Below, in pieces: positions 1-11,009 of a stretch of DNA of 64,000 nucleotides. Positions within the stretch are counted from its first letter, which is position 1. Each line of letters begins with the position of its first letter. Source of the stretch: Schistocerca nitens (Eukaryota > Arthropoda > Insecta > Orthoptera > Acrididae); the NCBI RefSeq assembly GCF_023898315.1, contig NC_064621.1, positions 121,034,561 to 121,098,560 of the forward strand, in the 5' to 3' direction. A model generated the notes under the pieces. It had not been told where the DNA came from. It was given only the letters and a program-made list of their open reading frames with translations, and did not search any database. Made by a program: the position numbers and the translations under genes.

Positions 1-138
1 TCTCGGACAATATAAACGTTGTTATTATTGTGCATGTACCAACGTATGTGCCCCATAGTCCGCTATGATTCGCCGAAAACCGCATGCCGATACGTGCAAT
101 CGCCCCCGAAATAAAGGGAGTGTTACGTCTTACACGAC

Positions 139-140
<2 letters not shown>

Positions 141-172
<32 letters not shown>
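141..172. repeat. (GT)n microsatellite
   Basis: An uninterrupted run of 16 GT dinucleotides. A short open frame crosses it, but the Cys-Val repeats it would encode are simply translated microsatellite, so no gene is called here. Confidence 0.97.
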
Positions 173-174
<2 letters not shown>

Positions 175-287
175 ACTATTTAAAACTAGAAGAGAAGCTA
201 TATCCAACATTTCCCACATAATAATTCATTTTTCTCTACATGTACTCCATATACTACTTTAATTAATCTGCTGTGTAGACTGGTGTG

Positions 288-484
288 CCGGCCGAAGTGA
301 CCGTGCGGTTAAAGGCGCTGCAGTCTGGAACCGCAAGACCGCTACGGTCGCAGGTTCGAATCCTGCCTCGGGCATGGATGTTTGTGATGTCCTTAGGTTA
401 GTTAGGTTTAACTAGTTCTAAGTTCTAGGGGACTAATGACCTCAGCAGTTGAGTCCCATAGTGCTCAGAGCCATTTGAACCATT
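288..484 (+). mobile_element. tRNA-derived SINE, family A, copy 1
   Basis: This is a ~197-bp SINE with a tRNA-like head. An A-box-like segment (GTGACCGTGCGGTTAAAGGC) and a B box (GGTTCGAATCC) would form an internal RNA polymerase III promoter. A family-specific body follows and ends in GAGCCATTTGAACCATTT. A perfect 14-base target duplication, TGTAGACTGGTGTG, flanks it at 274-287 and 485-498. The insertion lies in the 5' region of a decayed mariner, because the flanking bases match the second mariner copy near 12250. Eight further copies of the same family lie in the window. A SINE encodes no protein and depends on a LINE for movement. Assignment to an orthopteran family is from memory. Confidence 0.93.
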
Positions 485-498
485 TGTAGACTGGTGTG

Positions 499-1290
499 TT
501 CGTCGCTTCCAGATGCTCAATCCGAGTTTCAGCTCCATACAGCCATCGCGTGATTTTTTTTAAACCGTCATCAGTGAAGTTGTGTTTCTGTTGTGTGTTA
601 CGAAAATGGAACAGTGGAACTTATGACATCAAGTACTTTGTTAAACGTGGGGAATCCATGAGTCTGTCGTTTTAAAGGTTGAAACAGGCTTATGGCGAAC
701 ATTCCTTATCAAGATCACGTGTTTTTCGCAGGCACAAATCATTTTTGGAAGGACAAAATACGTTGAAGATGCGCCCCGCGCTCAGGGAGATCTTGAACTT
801 CAAAAACCGTTGAAAACCTTGAACATGTGCATGCTCTTATGAGATCAGAGCAACGTTTAACAAGAAAGATGATGGGTCACCTGTTAAAATTAAATACTTT
901 CACCGTACAGGATATGTCGACCGAAGATTTGGACTTTGTTGACAAGTGAGTGCTGAATCATGATAACACCCCGTGTCACTTCGCCACTTCCATCGCGGAA
1001 TTTTTTAGTTCAAAAGGCATCACTGTTTTTCCGCAGCCCCACTATCCACCTTATCTGAGTCCTTCTTACTTTTTTCCTTCTCTCAAAATGGAAAAAGGCT
1101 AAAAAGTACTTCATTTTGGGACTCTGGGGAACGTTCCAAAGAATGTGTCCGAGCTGTTTCGGGCCCTACCAATTGAAACATTCCCGAGCTGCTACCAAGG
1201 CTGGGAACAACCAACCCACGGGTGTATAGATACCGAAGGGAACTATTTTGAATGGGACAATAATGTTGTTAGAAAGAAATAGAAACATTG
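499..1290 (+). pseudogene. mariner transposase remnant, copy 1
   Basis: This is a decayed mariner (Tc1/mariner superfamily, DD34D type) transposase. Translation gives scattered mariner landmarks: a start region at about 606, an HTH part containing YGEHSLSRS at about 690-720, and the second catalytic block HDNTPCHFATSIAEFF at about 958-1010. That block is followed by a PPYLSPSYFF segment equivalent to the third catalytic region. Frameshifts and stops separate these pieces, so no functional protein is possible. The same family recurs at 12241-13075, with matching 5' and 3' untranslated ends. SINE copy 1 sits in its 5' region, so the mariner is the older of the two. Confidence 0.8.
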
Positions 1291-1361
1291 GTAGATAAAA
1301 AATCAGTTCATTACTTTTCTCACAGACCTCACACATACATGCACACATAGTGTGCAGTCTT

Positions 1362-1993
1362 GCACGTAGTACACACAATATATTTACATACAGATAGTGC
1401 AGAATTATTCACACACACTGTGATGAGAAATAATTAATCCAGCTATTCCGCATACACTCTTGCACACATCTGCTATTTACAAATATATATGCATCCATCC
1501 ATGCACGTAGTACACACAATATATTTACATACAGATAGTGTAGAATTATTCACAAACACGTGTGATGAGAAATAACTAATCCAGCTATTCCGCATACACT
1601 CTTGCACACATCTGCTATTTACAAATATATATGCATCCATCCATGCACGTAGTACACACAATATATTTACATACAGATAGTGTAAAATTATTCACACACA
1701 CGTGTGATGAGAAGTAATTAATCCAGCTATTCCGCATACACTCTTGCACACAAAATGGTTCAAATGGCTCTGAGCACTATGGGACTTAACATCTGAGGTC
1801 ATCAGTCCCCTAGAACTTAGAACTAGTTAAACCTAACTAACCTAAGGACATCACACACATCCATGCCCGAGACAGGATTCGAACCTGCAACCGTAGCAGT
1901 GTCGCGGTTTTGGACTGAAGCGCCTAGAACCGCACGGCCACCACGGCCGGCTCTTGCACTCATCTGCTATTTACAAATATATATGCATCCATA
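1362..1993. repeat. tandem array, ~142-bp unit, three copies
   Basis: Units begin at about 1362, 1503 and 1645, each starting GCACGTAGTACACACAATAT, with a period of 141-142 bases. The units differ at only a few positions, so the expansion is fairly young. The third unit is cut after CTCTTGCACA by a SINE (1752-1950) and resumes at 1951. Short minus-strand open frames inside the array repeat with the unit and are not genes. Confidence 0.9.
1752..1950 (-). mobile_element. SINE family A, copy 2
   Basis: A reverse-oriented copy: the 3' end (TGGTTCAAATGGCTCTGAG in plus sense) lies on the left and the tRNA-like head on the right. The target duplication is CTCTTGCAC(A/T)C at 1741-1751 and 1951-1961. 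It splits the third unit of the 142-bp tandem array, so it arrived after the array had expanded. Confidence 0.93.
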
Positions 1994-2009
1994 CACTCAA
2001 TCACCCAAG

Positions 2010-2720
2010 TGGATAGCATGAGAATGGAAGAGTCATGAACCCACCTACACATGAGCCATTTGTCATCACAACGTGACAGGCCAGCTTTTAGCTGCAGTGT
2101 AGTACGTACATCATGGCCTTCTGACCGAAAGACTACCTGACGCACCATATGCAGAGTGGCGCCAACGCCCTCGATTGGAGCCTTACAAACTCTGCAGTCT
2201 GCAATCCATTCGCGTCGACTTTCATCAGGCTGATAACATTGTTGTTCTGAGGTAATACACCGTAAGCATTATCGATGGCATATCCAGAAGTGTCGAATTT
2301 GTTGGGATTGTACATAATTATTTCGTATGGATCACAGACTTTCATCCAGTAGTTGGAACTGTCTGTGCCGGCCGGAGTGGCCGAGTGGTTCTAGGCGCTA
2401 CAGTCTGGAGCCGCGCGACCGCTACGGTCGCAGGTTCGCATCGTGCCTAGGGCATGGATGTGTGTGATGTCCTTAGGTTAGTTAGGTTTAAGTAGTTCTG
2501 AGTTCTAGGGGACTGATGACCTCAGAAGTTAAGTCCCATAGTGCTCAGAGCCATTTGAACCATTTTTTGAACTGTCTGTATCCATATAAACTGACTTGAA
2601 ATCAGAGAAGTTTGCTTTCACAAACACATTGGGAACTCGGCACATATGGAGTTTAGAAAGCTCCAGAACAGACATACCGATGTAGACACGCTTCTTGAAC
2701 AGTACTGAAATCTTAGCCAT
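2010..2720 (-). pseudogene. family-B DNA polymerase, C-terminal remnant (Polinton/Maverick type)
   Basis: The minus strand reads MAKISVLFKK, then YIGMSVLELSK, then the palm motif C YMDTDS. After an inserted SINE it continues with FDTSGYAIDN, VISLMKVDANG and EFVRLQS. This order matches the C-terminal part of protein-primed family-B polymerases (DNA_pol_B_2) as found in Polinton/Maverick transposons and related elements. A terminal block with CDDKW lies near 2040. The frame is continuous if the SINE at 2367-2568 and one copy of its target duplication are removed, but later stops end it. No integrase, protease or capsid gene was found beside it, so this is a fragment. Related fragments lie at 13540-13760 and 49840-50165. 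A virus-derived origin of the same polymerase family is possible. Confidence 0.72.
2367..2568 (+). mobile_element. SINE family A, copy 3
   Basis: A full-length plus-strand copy with head GCCGGCCGGAGTGGCCGAG, B box and tail. The target duplication GAACTGTCTGT is at 2356-2366 and 2569-2579. It interrupts the polymerase remnant immediately after the codons for the YMDTDS motif. Confidence 0.94.
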
Positions 2721-2759
2721 CCCCTCAGTGACTAGTCCTGGATTTAAGATTTAGCCTGG

Positions 2760-3380
2760 TGATATAATCCGTTGCGCCGTAACTAAATTAATTTCGCGGT
2801 ACTTTCTTACATTTTCCACGGTTGATTCTAATACCGAATTTTTATTCATTTATAAAAAGTCTTTCGGAAGTCACAAATCGTTGGATTACTCTTTTAGGTA
2901 TTTATATCAATGTACTTCTTCAACCAGAGACGCTGCAAGAAGAATATAATGTCGCTAATTTCGATACGTTTCTTCCTCAAACTAAGATAATTCTGGAGGT
3001 TTCCGTTGCGCAGAATGTATCTCTGCTTATTCCCCTACACTTTCATCAGCTTGGAACAAACCGTTGCACCGAGCTTCGGTCTTCAGACACAGCAGCAAGT
3101 CGCTGTGCGCATCATAAAAGTGGGAAGGATATGTCAGGTCCCCCAAAGGAAATATCTTTAAGCAAAAACCGAGTGGTGTATCACTGCGGGTCCCAGAAGA
3201 AATCACTGACATCGACGTCAATATTCTACGAGTTGTTATATTCAACGGCACTGACCTCTCAAGCACTCCATCGTTTTACTCTCAGCTGTCAAACGTCAGT
3301 GCAACCATACTCCTAGCTAATCAAAGGAAGTGGCGCCACTTTTTACTGCGCTCTGTAGTAAGAGGGTTATAGCGTGGATA
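2760..3380. other. unassigned stretch with an unrecognised open frame
   Basis: An open frame runs on the plus strand through about 3316, and a 79-codon frame lies on the minus strand at 3027-3266. The plus frame has no convincing ATG and neither product was recognised. The minus frame has the polarity of the neighbouring polymerase remnant and could be more of the same element, but nothing in it proves that. Confidence 0.3.
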
Positions 3381-3529
3381 TTTTTTATAACAAATTATTT
3401 TTTATTATTACTTCAGTTACATCAGTTTCACAGTGAAAAGACCATACTACAGAGTCAAAAATGGGTGCAGTTACTACAAGTTAAGACACTTTGTCAGCAT
3501 TCATTAATGACGTCATAGAATATTCAGCA

Positions 3530-4110
3530 AAATGCTGGTAAATATTAACATCAGATACTTTGACAATACAGTCTCTGATGACGTGGTAAATTCTGCAGAA
3601 ATATTAGTCCTCTAGGTGAACTGTGTGTCTATAACACCTAAAATGATAGCCAATATTGGCATCATTAATGGTGACCTTCAAGTTTCATAACTTAATAAAT
3701 AAACAGCAAAGGATTGCTCATTTTTCCCAATTTTGCTACAACATAGCTAGTTTTTTACGCAAATAACCACTCTAAGTACGGAACAGACACCAGTGTTACG
3801 AGGAAGCATGTGTTGCACTGCCATATAAGCACATTTACATTAAAACTGGACTCGCATTTTAGCAATTCTCAGGCTGTCACGGGAAACACACACACACAAT
3901 TCCACAGAATGGGTAATAGCAAGAGTATGTGCTCTCTGACTAAGCACTTTTGCAGGTCGCAACTTGTCGAGAAGGTGCAATATTGAAACTGCTTGTGGAT
4001 GTTAATATGAAATCCGTCTCGAATGCCGTGTGACAACCAGAGCCAATGCCATTGCGTAATTGTTATATTAAAGCAACTGGAGAGTCACATGTTTCGCAAA
4101 AGTACTGTCA
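3530..4110 (+). repeat. LTR-like leader of the gypsy A family
   Basis: This segment recurs at 58540-59010 in the same orientation and at 11010-11575 and 12060-12180 in inverse orientation. Recognisable shared blocks are TAGCCAATATTGGCATCATT, the string TCCTCTAGGTGAACTG, and a pair around GCAACTTGTCGAGAAGGTGC. The inverse pieces occur without any gag or pol, as expected for a solo LTR. That supports an LTR, but the exact ends were not found. Confidence 0.55.
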
Positions 4111-5289
4111 AATAAGCTTATTAACGAACTATGATTGAGCGCTGCAAGGATTGTTATTTTGTAGATCTTAAGGGAAAAGTGGTGTATCTATTCCATAATA
4201 TTATCTCTGTGTCTATAATTTTAATTATTTAACGATTACATCAAACATTGTTGTGTAGGAGTCAGTATCACATCATACGGAGTACGGCTGCTCTTATGAC
4301 GCTATTTTGTATGTTAAGCTTCATTTACAACAGCAGTGTTTACCCTACTTATAAGAGTAAGCCATTAAGTGGGTAATGTTATCCCTGTGGCTTTTTTCAT
4401 ATTGTAGAACTCTGGTGTGGGTAAAGCGAAAATGACGTTAGCATGTACACATACAGTCCTTCACAAATGTGGCCACATTGTTCCATGGCGCTATGTTTTA
4501 AAATCACTTCCTTGGGATGAATTTACGACAAGACAACAACTCTTGCTCTACAAAACATGGTGCTGTAAATGCTGTATGTGTAACATTTTGTACTGCGTTA
4601 AACAAATGTCTAGGATTTGCCAAATAGCACCTCATTTATTAAAATAGTACGTCATTTATTACATTTGTGACTGCCCTGAACATAAATATCTGTTACATGG
4701 TATTGTCTATTTATCTTCGTGTATTCTGTATCGAGTCGGACGTTTACAAAAAATTAAGTTCCCTGAAGAAAACTACCTTAAATTTGAAATGATATTCGTA
4801 CCACACATTGGTTATAATCCAAGTCTAAATTAACATCGATTTATCTGGAAAGTGTATACGTCCACATGATACTATTAGCAACACTATATATCACAGAATG
4901 CCAGACAAATGAAGCATATAATACGTCATGTCAAGTGACCTTGAAGGAGTTAGTACGCTGGTTACTTGTTGACAAATGGAGGCGATTTGGAAAAATTAGA
5001 ACAGAGAGAGAAATAAAAAATTTGACACTAAATATATATTTTACAGTTTTTCATGTTGCAAAAAGTTTCTACTGGTCGATAATAAAAGAAGCAATGTCCA
5101 TCGTATTTACCCTTCCGCTATAAAAGAATGACACACCTACTTCCATTATTCAAGGACAATAATTCTTCCTTCTCCACGTCAGAAAAGCGTTGAGACAGAA
5201 ACACTTATCCGACACCAGATTCACAAGTATAACGTGTCTGTACGGTGTCGTTCCTTTTTTAGCTTTATTGGGAAAACTGAAAATACTGT

Positions 5290-6070
5290 GATAGATTTCC
5301 GAAGGGTGGCTCAACTACCACCAGGTGCTATCAGCAGTGCGTAGTAATATAAGCGAGATTCCGGTTGTAGCAGGTGGTAGCAACAAACAGTTTAATCTAC
5401 ACCATAACCTGATACTTAGCATCGCGATGAAACGTATCATATTTGCCCAAATTCAAATTATGCGCCTTGAAAAACAGAACTACGAATATTTTATGCAGTT
5501 TTTCGTATCACACATGCAGTATGATGGAGTCCTACGGGCATAGGAAATAATTGATCGTTGTGATTCTTATGAACAATCTGAGGTAGCATTCCTGGCGCAG
5601 TATGGGCTCCGTGTCATCAGGAACGCTTGCGAAAAGAGGGGTATAGCCCAGAATACTACAGTAGCAGACATGGATTGCTTCGTAGATATTTTAAGAAACT
5701 CGTTATTGGAGTGACTCGATTTCAACAAGAGATGCTATTAGAATTCTGAAGGCAAAATTGCCAACGCACTTGAGTAAACAGTTCCCACATGCTTCAGTAA
5801 CTGACAGGGAAGAGTTCATGCCAGTTACAGATTCGATAGATCTGCTGCATGAGGATACGAAGTCGTATAGTCATGGCAACGGGACTAATTCCAATAAGGA
5901 AAAAGAACAGTATAATAGCCATAATAACAATCATAACCGTAACCATAATGGCAATGGTAACAGTAGATCATCACCTCAACAAAATAATTTTAAGCAAAAC
6001 AATATGAACGATAGTAATAATAGACCACCATACCATAGAAGAGAAAGTATGACAGTAGGTATAATCTAGG
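5290..6070 (+). pseudogene. gag-like region, gypsy A
   Basis: A broken coding region precedes pol. Its left part reads through VAGGSNKQFNLHHNL and its right part (5758-6069) ends in an Asn/His-rich tract with NNHNRNHNGNGNS. The corresponding DNA is conserved in copy B (61700-62650), which also has the Asn-codon-rich run. Its place before the protease and RT regions suggests Gag, the structural protein of the retrotransposon particle. No zinc knuckle could be read, so the call rests on position and conservation between copies. Confidence 0.5.
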
Positions 6071-6589
6071 GAATAATAATAATTGTAATAACAGTAACAA
6101 CAGAATAGGTTATTGGATTTTCCAGCAATAGCATAATTGGCAACAGAATCCCATGCCATAGAATATGAATTAACAAAATCCTATGGTCAAAGAACTAGTA
6201 AAAAAAATCCTCTAAACTGGGGATCATAGAAAAAAACCAGTTCAATTAACTGAAGTAATTGAAAGTAATCAACCAACTGCAACACATTCAACAAGTTAAT
6301 GTCAACCACATCGTGCCCTCAGACTGTGGAACATTGGAACATTGGAACACATTTATTTAATAAAGTACAAACGTTTGTCTTGAAAATACCAATACAGTAG
6401 TTCAAGCTGCCTTTGCTGCAACAGTAGGTAAAGTACCTACTGTTCTAATTATTGAAGCACGCGCATCGACGAAAATATTTGACCTTGAATATTTATAAAG
6501 AAATGTGTGAGAGGGAAACACCTCTCACATTACTAGTTGTTTAAAACTATAGTGTAGTAGGTGCTAAGAATGTTAGCTGGCAGATACAA

Positions 6590-8210
6590 GTAAAGATTTT
6601 CACAGGAAATGGAGAATTCAAAAGCACATGCTTGGTAGCAGACAATGTGTCAACCAGTTGCATTCTGAGGATCAGTTTTTGAGAAGAGTGAGATGCAAGA
6701 ATGGAGGCCTCTGCAGCGACATCTTTTGTGAAGGAGACAAGAAAAAATGGTATTAGATTTGCTTAAAACAAAATCTAAAAATGGCATATGTTTTCAAAAA
6801 GTGAAAATTAGTTTTACAAGGATTGAGGTAACACACATATACCTAGTGATTAACCAAATCTTAAGCAATAACACTGACATGCAAGGTAAAGTATTTGAGT
6901 CTGAATGTTTAACTGAGGATCAAAAACACGATCTTAGTAGGTTGTTATATAAGTACTTAACAGTATTCACTGAGAAACCTCTTGTAAAAAAAGGATATAT
7001 ATATATATCATATGCAAGTGAAACCACACTAAACATATTGCCAATCAACCTACTCCATTCCATGGACCAAGAAAGAGGTCATAAATAGTGAAATCAATAA
7101 GATGCTTGATTGGGCAATAATTGAAACATCTCACTCCCCTCTACCAGTACCCTACAGTCCGTCATGAAATCAGAAGGTACCGTACACTTAGCACTAGATG
7201 CAAGGGAAATAAAGAAGATTATCATACCTTTCTGGACATGATAAAAAACTTGGAGGAACAAAACCAGAAGTTTTATGGTGTACAGTTTGTGCCTCCAATC
7301 AATTTGAGATCTTCATATTGGCAGGTCTTAGTGTCGGAAGAATTTTGCCAATACCCTGCAATTATTTTTTAACAGAAGACGTTATCATTTTCATGTCCTA
7401 CCATTTGGCCTCAATGTTAGCGCTAGTGTACTCATAACAGTTTTGAGTCCTGACCTCCCAGATAAAATAATCATCTATGTAGATGACTTCTGGTAGCTAT
7501 GTCTACTTGGAAAGAACATGTGAAGCTCCTAAAAAGAGTGCTTCAGAAATTCAGGGAAGGAAGAGTTATGGCAAACAAAAGCAAATCAAAATCAATCAGA
7601 AAAAAAATTAAGTTTTTAAGCCCATTATTTCACCTGTAGATAGTAAACCCGGCAGCAAAAAGACATATACACTGAAAAATATGCCACCTCCGTGTACGAA
7701 AAAAGAACTGAAAGTTTTCTTAGAATCAGTCTCATTTTACTGCCGAGTCTTTTCGAATCAATTTTTTAGTAGTGAACCTGTACTCCAGTTGCTAAGCAAA
7801 AATGCAGCTTAGTGCTGGAACGATAACTGTCAAGCAGATTTTGGCAAGATCAAGCAGGTTCTGGTGAATGCATCAATTTTGCGTCAGCCTAAAATCAACA
7901 GATTTTTTCTTAGCTACAGATACTTCGTCTTCAGGCCTTTGATCTTATCTCTTCAAGCTACAAGAAGATGACTCTAACATTGGTATCAGAATCATCTGCA
8001 AGTAGACAGTGTCGGAATGTGGAAGATCATACGGTGCAACAGAGCTTGAAGCACTGGCAGTGGTGTGGTCGCTAAAGAAGTTTAACTATTACGTTAGTGG
8101 CAAACGTGTCAAGATTTTCTGTGACCATCCAGATTTAAGCTTCCTCACGAGCTGTAAATTACTGCATCAGTGCTTAACATTAAGACGACATATTCCATTT
8201 CAGAAATAGT
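6590..8210 (+). pseudogene. pol remnant: protease, reverse transcriptase, RNase H (gypsy A)
   Basis: Pieces in order: a protease-like stretch with CLVADNVSTSC; LLYKYLTVFTEKPLV, typical of the start of gypsy RT; INKMLDWAIIETSHSP at about 7095; NLRSSYWQVLV and a following IYVDD-like segment near 7465-7485; a connection segment with KKELKVFLE; and an RNase H/tether region YGATELEALAVVWSLKKF at about 8030-8090. The known order protease-RT-RNase H is preserved across several frames with stops. It would have copied the element's RNA into DNA in a cytoplasmic particle. No integrase was seen before the Tc1-like insertion at about 8320. Confidence 0.75.
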
Positions 8211-8319
8211 TAGGAATTAAGTATTCCGAAATCCTCAGTGTCAAAGTATGCTAAGCATACGAAATTACATGCATTTCATCTCACCACGGACAACACAGTG
8301 GCCAAAAACCTTCACTTAG

Positions 8320-9130
8320 CGACCGAGAGCAGCGGGGTCTGCGATGATTTTTCGGTGCAAACATACAAGCAACCCTGCGTGAAATAATTTCAGAAATCAG
8401 TCTGAAACGTATGACAAACGTGTCCTTTAGGACAGTGCGGCGAAATGTGGTGTTAATGGACTATGGCAGCAGACGACCGACACGAATTGCTTCGCTGACA
8501 GCATAACATCGCTTGCAGCGTCTCTCCTGGGATCATGACCATAACGGTTGGACCCTGGAAGACTGGAAAACAGTGGGCTGGTCATATGAATCCCGGTTTC
8601 AGCTGGTAAGAGTTGATGGTAGGCGCGAAACCCACCAAGCCTTGGATCCCAGTTGTGAACAAGGGGCTCTGCAAGCTGATGGTGGCTCCGTAATGGTGTG
8701 TACTGTGTTTACATGGAATGGACTGGATCCTTTGGTACAGCTGAGACGATCATTGGCTGGAAATGGTTATGTTCGGCTACTTGGAGATCACTGGCAGCCA
8801 CTCATGGGCTTCATGTTCCCAGACAACGATGTCATGTCACTGCGCCAAAATTGTTTGTGATTGGTTTGAAGAATATTATAGACAATTTGAGCGAATGATT
8901 TGGTCAGCCAGAGCGCTCAACATGATCCCGTCTAACATTCATGATACATAATCGAGACGTCAGTTCGTGCACGACATCCTGCACCGGCAACACTTTCGCA
9001 ATCATGGACTCCTAAAGGGCGGCACGGATCAATATTTCCGCAGGAACCTCCAACGACCTGTTGAGACCACGCCACGTCGAGGCGCTGCACTACACGGACA
9101 AAAGGAGATCCGACACGATATTAGGTGCTA
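8320..9130 (+). pseudogene. Tc1-like transposase remnant
   Basis: The coding order fits a Tc1-type DDE transposase. The stretch WSYESRFQLVRVDGRR (about 8579-8625) corresponds to the first catalytic Asp region; Glu/Asp changes there weaken it. It is followed by GGSVMVCTVFTWNGLDP (about 8683-8733), YVRLLGDHWQP, and a frameshifted terminal block near 8897-8950 matching the usual ARSPDMNPIEH region. An HTH-like part lies upstream (8380-8510). Frameshifts near 8830 and stops make it inactive. Terminal inverted repeats were not located. Confidence 0.72.
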
Positions 9131-9306
9131 TCACATGAATTTTTTCGGCTCAATGAAACGTTTTTCTTTATGTATAGGGTACCACTGCAGTTGTAAATGA
9201 AACTTAAGACATAAAATAGCGCGGCGAGAATAGCTATATTCTGCGAGATGTAATACCACCTCCTATACAACAATGTCTAATGCCCCTTTAAATAATGAAA
9301 AATATA

Positions 9307-9386
9307 GACAACAGATAATATTTTGGAATAGGTACGTAATTTTCTTTGTTAAATAATTAAAATTACGGACAACAGATAATATTTTG
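9307..9386 (+). repeat. short direct duplication
   Basis: GACAACAGATAATATTTTG occurs at 9307-9325 and again at 9368-9386, just before the left end of the next transposon. It is too far from that transposon's ends to be its target duplication, and may be a local duplication. Confidence 0.7.
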
Positions 9387-9410
9387 TAATATATACACCA
9401 TTGTAATATA

Positions 9411-10986
9411 CAGGGTGTTAGAAAAAGGTACGGCCAAACTTTCTGGAAACATTCCTCACACACAAAGAAAGAAAATATGTTGTGTGGACATGTGTCCGGA
9501 AACGCTTACTTTCCATGTTAGAGCTCATTTTATTACTTCTCTTCAAATCACATTAATCATGGAATGGAAACACACAGCAACAGAACGTACCAGCGTGACT
9601 TCAAACACTTTGTTACAGGAAATGTTCAAAACGTCCTCCGTTAGCGAGGATACATACATCCACCCTCCGTCGCATGGAATCCCTGATGCGCTGATACAGC
9701 CATGGAGAATGGCGTATTGTATCACAGCCGTCCACAATACGAGCACGAAGAGTCTCTACATTTGGTACCGGGGTTGCGTAGACAAGAGCTTTCGAATGCC
9801 ACCAAAAATGAAAGTCAAGAGGGTTGCGCTCAGGAGAGCGTGGAGGCCATGGAATTGATCCGCCTCTACCAATCTATCGGTCATCGAATCTGTTGTTGAG
9901 AAGCGTACAAACACTTCGACTGAAATGTGCAGGAGCTCCATCGTGCATGAACCACATGTTGTGTCGTACTTGTAAAGGCACATGTTCTAGCAGCACAGGT
10001 AGAGTATCCCGTATGAAATCATGATAATGTGCTCCAATGAGCGTAGGTGGAAGAACATGGGGCCCAATCAAGACATCACCAACAATGCCTGCCCAAACGT
10101 TCACAGAAAATTTGTGTTGATGACGTGATTGCACAATTGCGTGCGGATTCTCGTCCGCCCACACATGTTGATTGTGAAAATTTATAATTTGATCACATTG
10201 GAATGAAGCCTCATCCATAAAGAGAACATTTGCACTGAAATGAGCATTGACACATTGTTGGATGAACCATTCGCAGAAGTGTACCCGTGGAGGCCAATCA
10301 GCTGCTGATAGTGCCTGCACACGCTGTACATGGTACGGAAACAACTGGTTCTCCCGTAGCACTCTCCATACAGTGACGTGGTCAACGTTACCTTGTACAG
10401 CAGCAACTCCTCTGACGCTGACATTAGGGTTATCGTCAACTGCACGAAATATTGCCTCGTCCATTGCAGGTGTCCTCGACGTTCTAGGTCTTCCCCAGTC
10501 GCGAGTAATAGGCTGAAATGTTCCGTCCTCCCTAAGACGCGGATCAATTGCTTCGAACGTCTTCCTGTCGGGACACCTTCGTTCTGGAAATCTGTCTCGA
10601 TACAAACGTGCCGTGCCACGGCTATTGCCCCGTGCTAATCCATACATCAAATGGGCATCTGCCAACTCCGTATTTGTAAACATTGCACTAACTGCAAAAC
10701 CACGTTCGTGATGAACACTAACCTGTTGATGCTTCGTACTCATGTGCTTGATGCTAGTACTGTAGAGCAATGAGTCGCATGTCAACACAAGCACGTTAGT
10801 CAACATTACCCTCCTTCAATTGGGCCAACTGGCGGTGAATCGAGGAAGTACAGTACATACTGACGAAACTAAAATGAGCTCTAACATGGAAATTAAGCGT
10901 TTCGGGACACATATCCACATATTTTCTTTATTTGAGTGTGAGGAATGTTTTCTGAAAGTTTGGCCGTACCTTTTTGTAACACCCTG
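9411..10986 (-). mobile_element. Tc1/mariner-superfamily transposon with ~115-bp terminal inverted repeats
   Basis: The left end CAGGGTGTTAGAAAAAGGTA and the right end (reverse complement) CAGGGTGTTACAAAAAGGTA are inverted repeats. They remain alignable for about 115 bases, as far as the string TTCCATGTTAGAGCTC. TA dinucleotides flank both ends (9409-9410 and 10987-10988), the target site of this superfamily. A transposase gene lies on the minus strand between them. At about 1.58 kb it has the size of an autonomous element. Confidence 0.92.
9560..10806 (-). pseudogene. transposase, mariner-like, single late frameshift
   Basis: An ATG at 10806 opens 310 codons. An HTH region contains FTNTELADAHLMYGLARGN, then YRDRFPERRCPD; a linker contains VRGVAAVQGNVDHVTVWRVL. 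The first catalytic Asp lies in VLFMDEASFQCD and the second in MWFMHDGAPAHFSR. The frame breaks at about 9874, and the rest (SPERNPLDFHFWWHS, then YATPVPNVETLRARI) continues in another frame to about 9640. The third catalytic residue in SPERNPLDF is Glu where related mariners usually have Asp. It is one of the best-preserved DNA transposase genes here, needing little more than one frame correction, so the insertion is fairly young. Confidence 0.85.
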
Positions 10987-11009
10987 TATACACGTTAAGA
11001 CCGACGAAA

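Larger units (their letters stand above)
3380..8230 (+). mobile_element. Ty3/gypsy-like LTR retrotransposon, decayed, copy A
   Basis: An LTR-like leader (about 3530-4110) is followed by a gag-like region (5290-6070), a protease-like segment (about 6590-6720), reverse transcriptase (about 6840-7560) and an RNase H part (about 8000-8210), in gypsy order. A second copy lies at 58440-63300, and a reverse-oriented piece of the leader at 11010-11575 and 12060-12180. No matching 3' LTR was seen after 8230, where a Tc1-like element begins. Frameshifts and stops are frequent, so the element is dead. Its bounds are inferred from similarity between the copies and are approximate. Confidence 0.75.

Noticed and set aside
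65-262. A 65-codon frame across the GT microsatellite.
   Set aside because: Its central part is only Cys-Val repeats from the microsatellite, and nothing else supports coding.
288-484. tRNA-like head of SINE family A as a real tRNA gene.
   Set aside because: The head is fused to a conserved body and tail, is present in nine copies and has target duplications, which marks a SINE.
1362-1751. Regularly spaced repeats as a possible CRISPR array.
   Set aside because: The units are directly adjacent with no spacers, the period is 142 bases and the DNA is eukaryotic.
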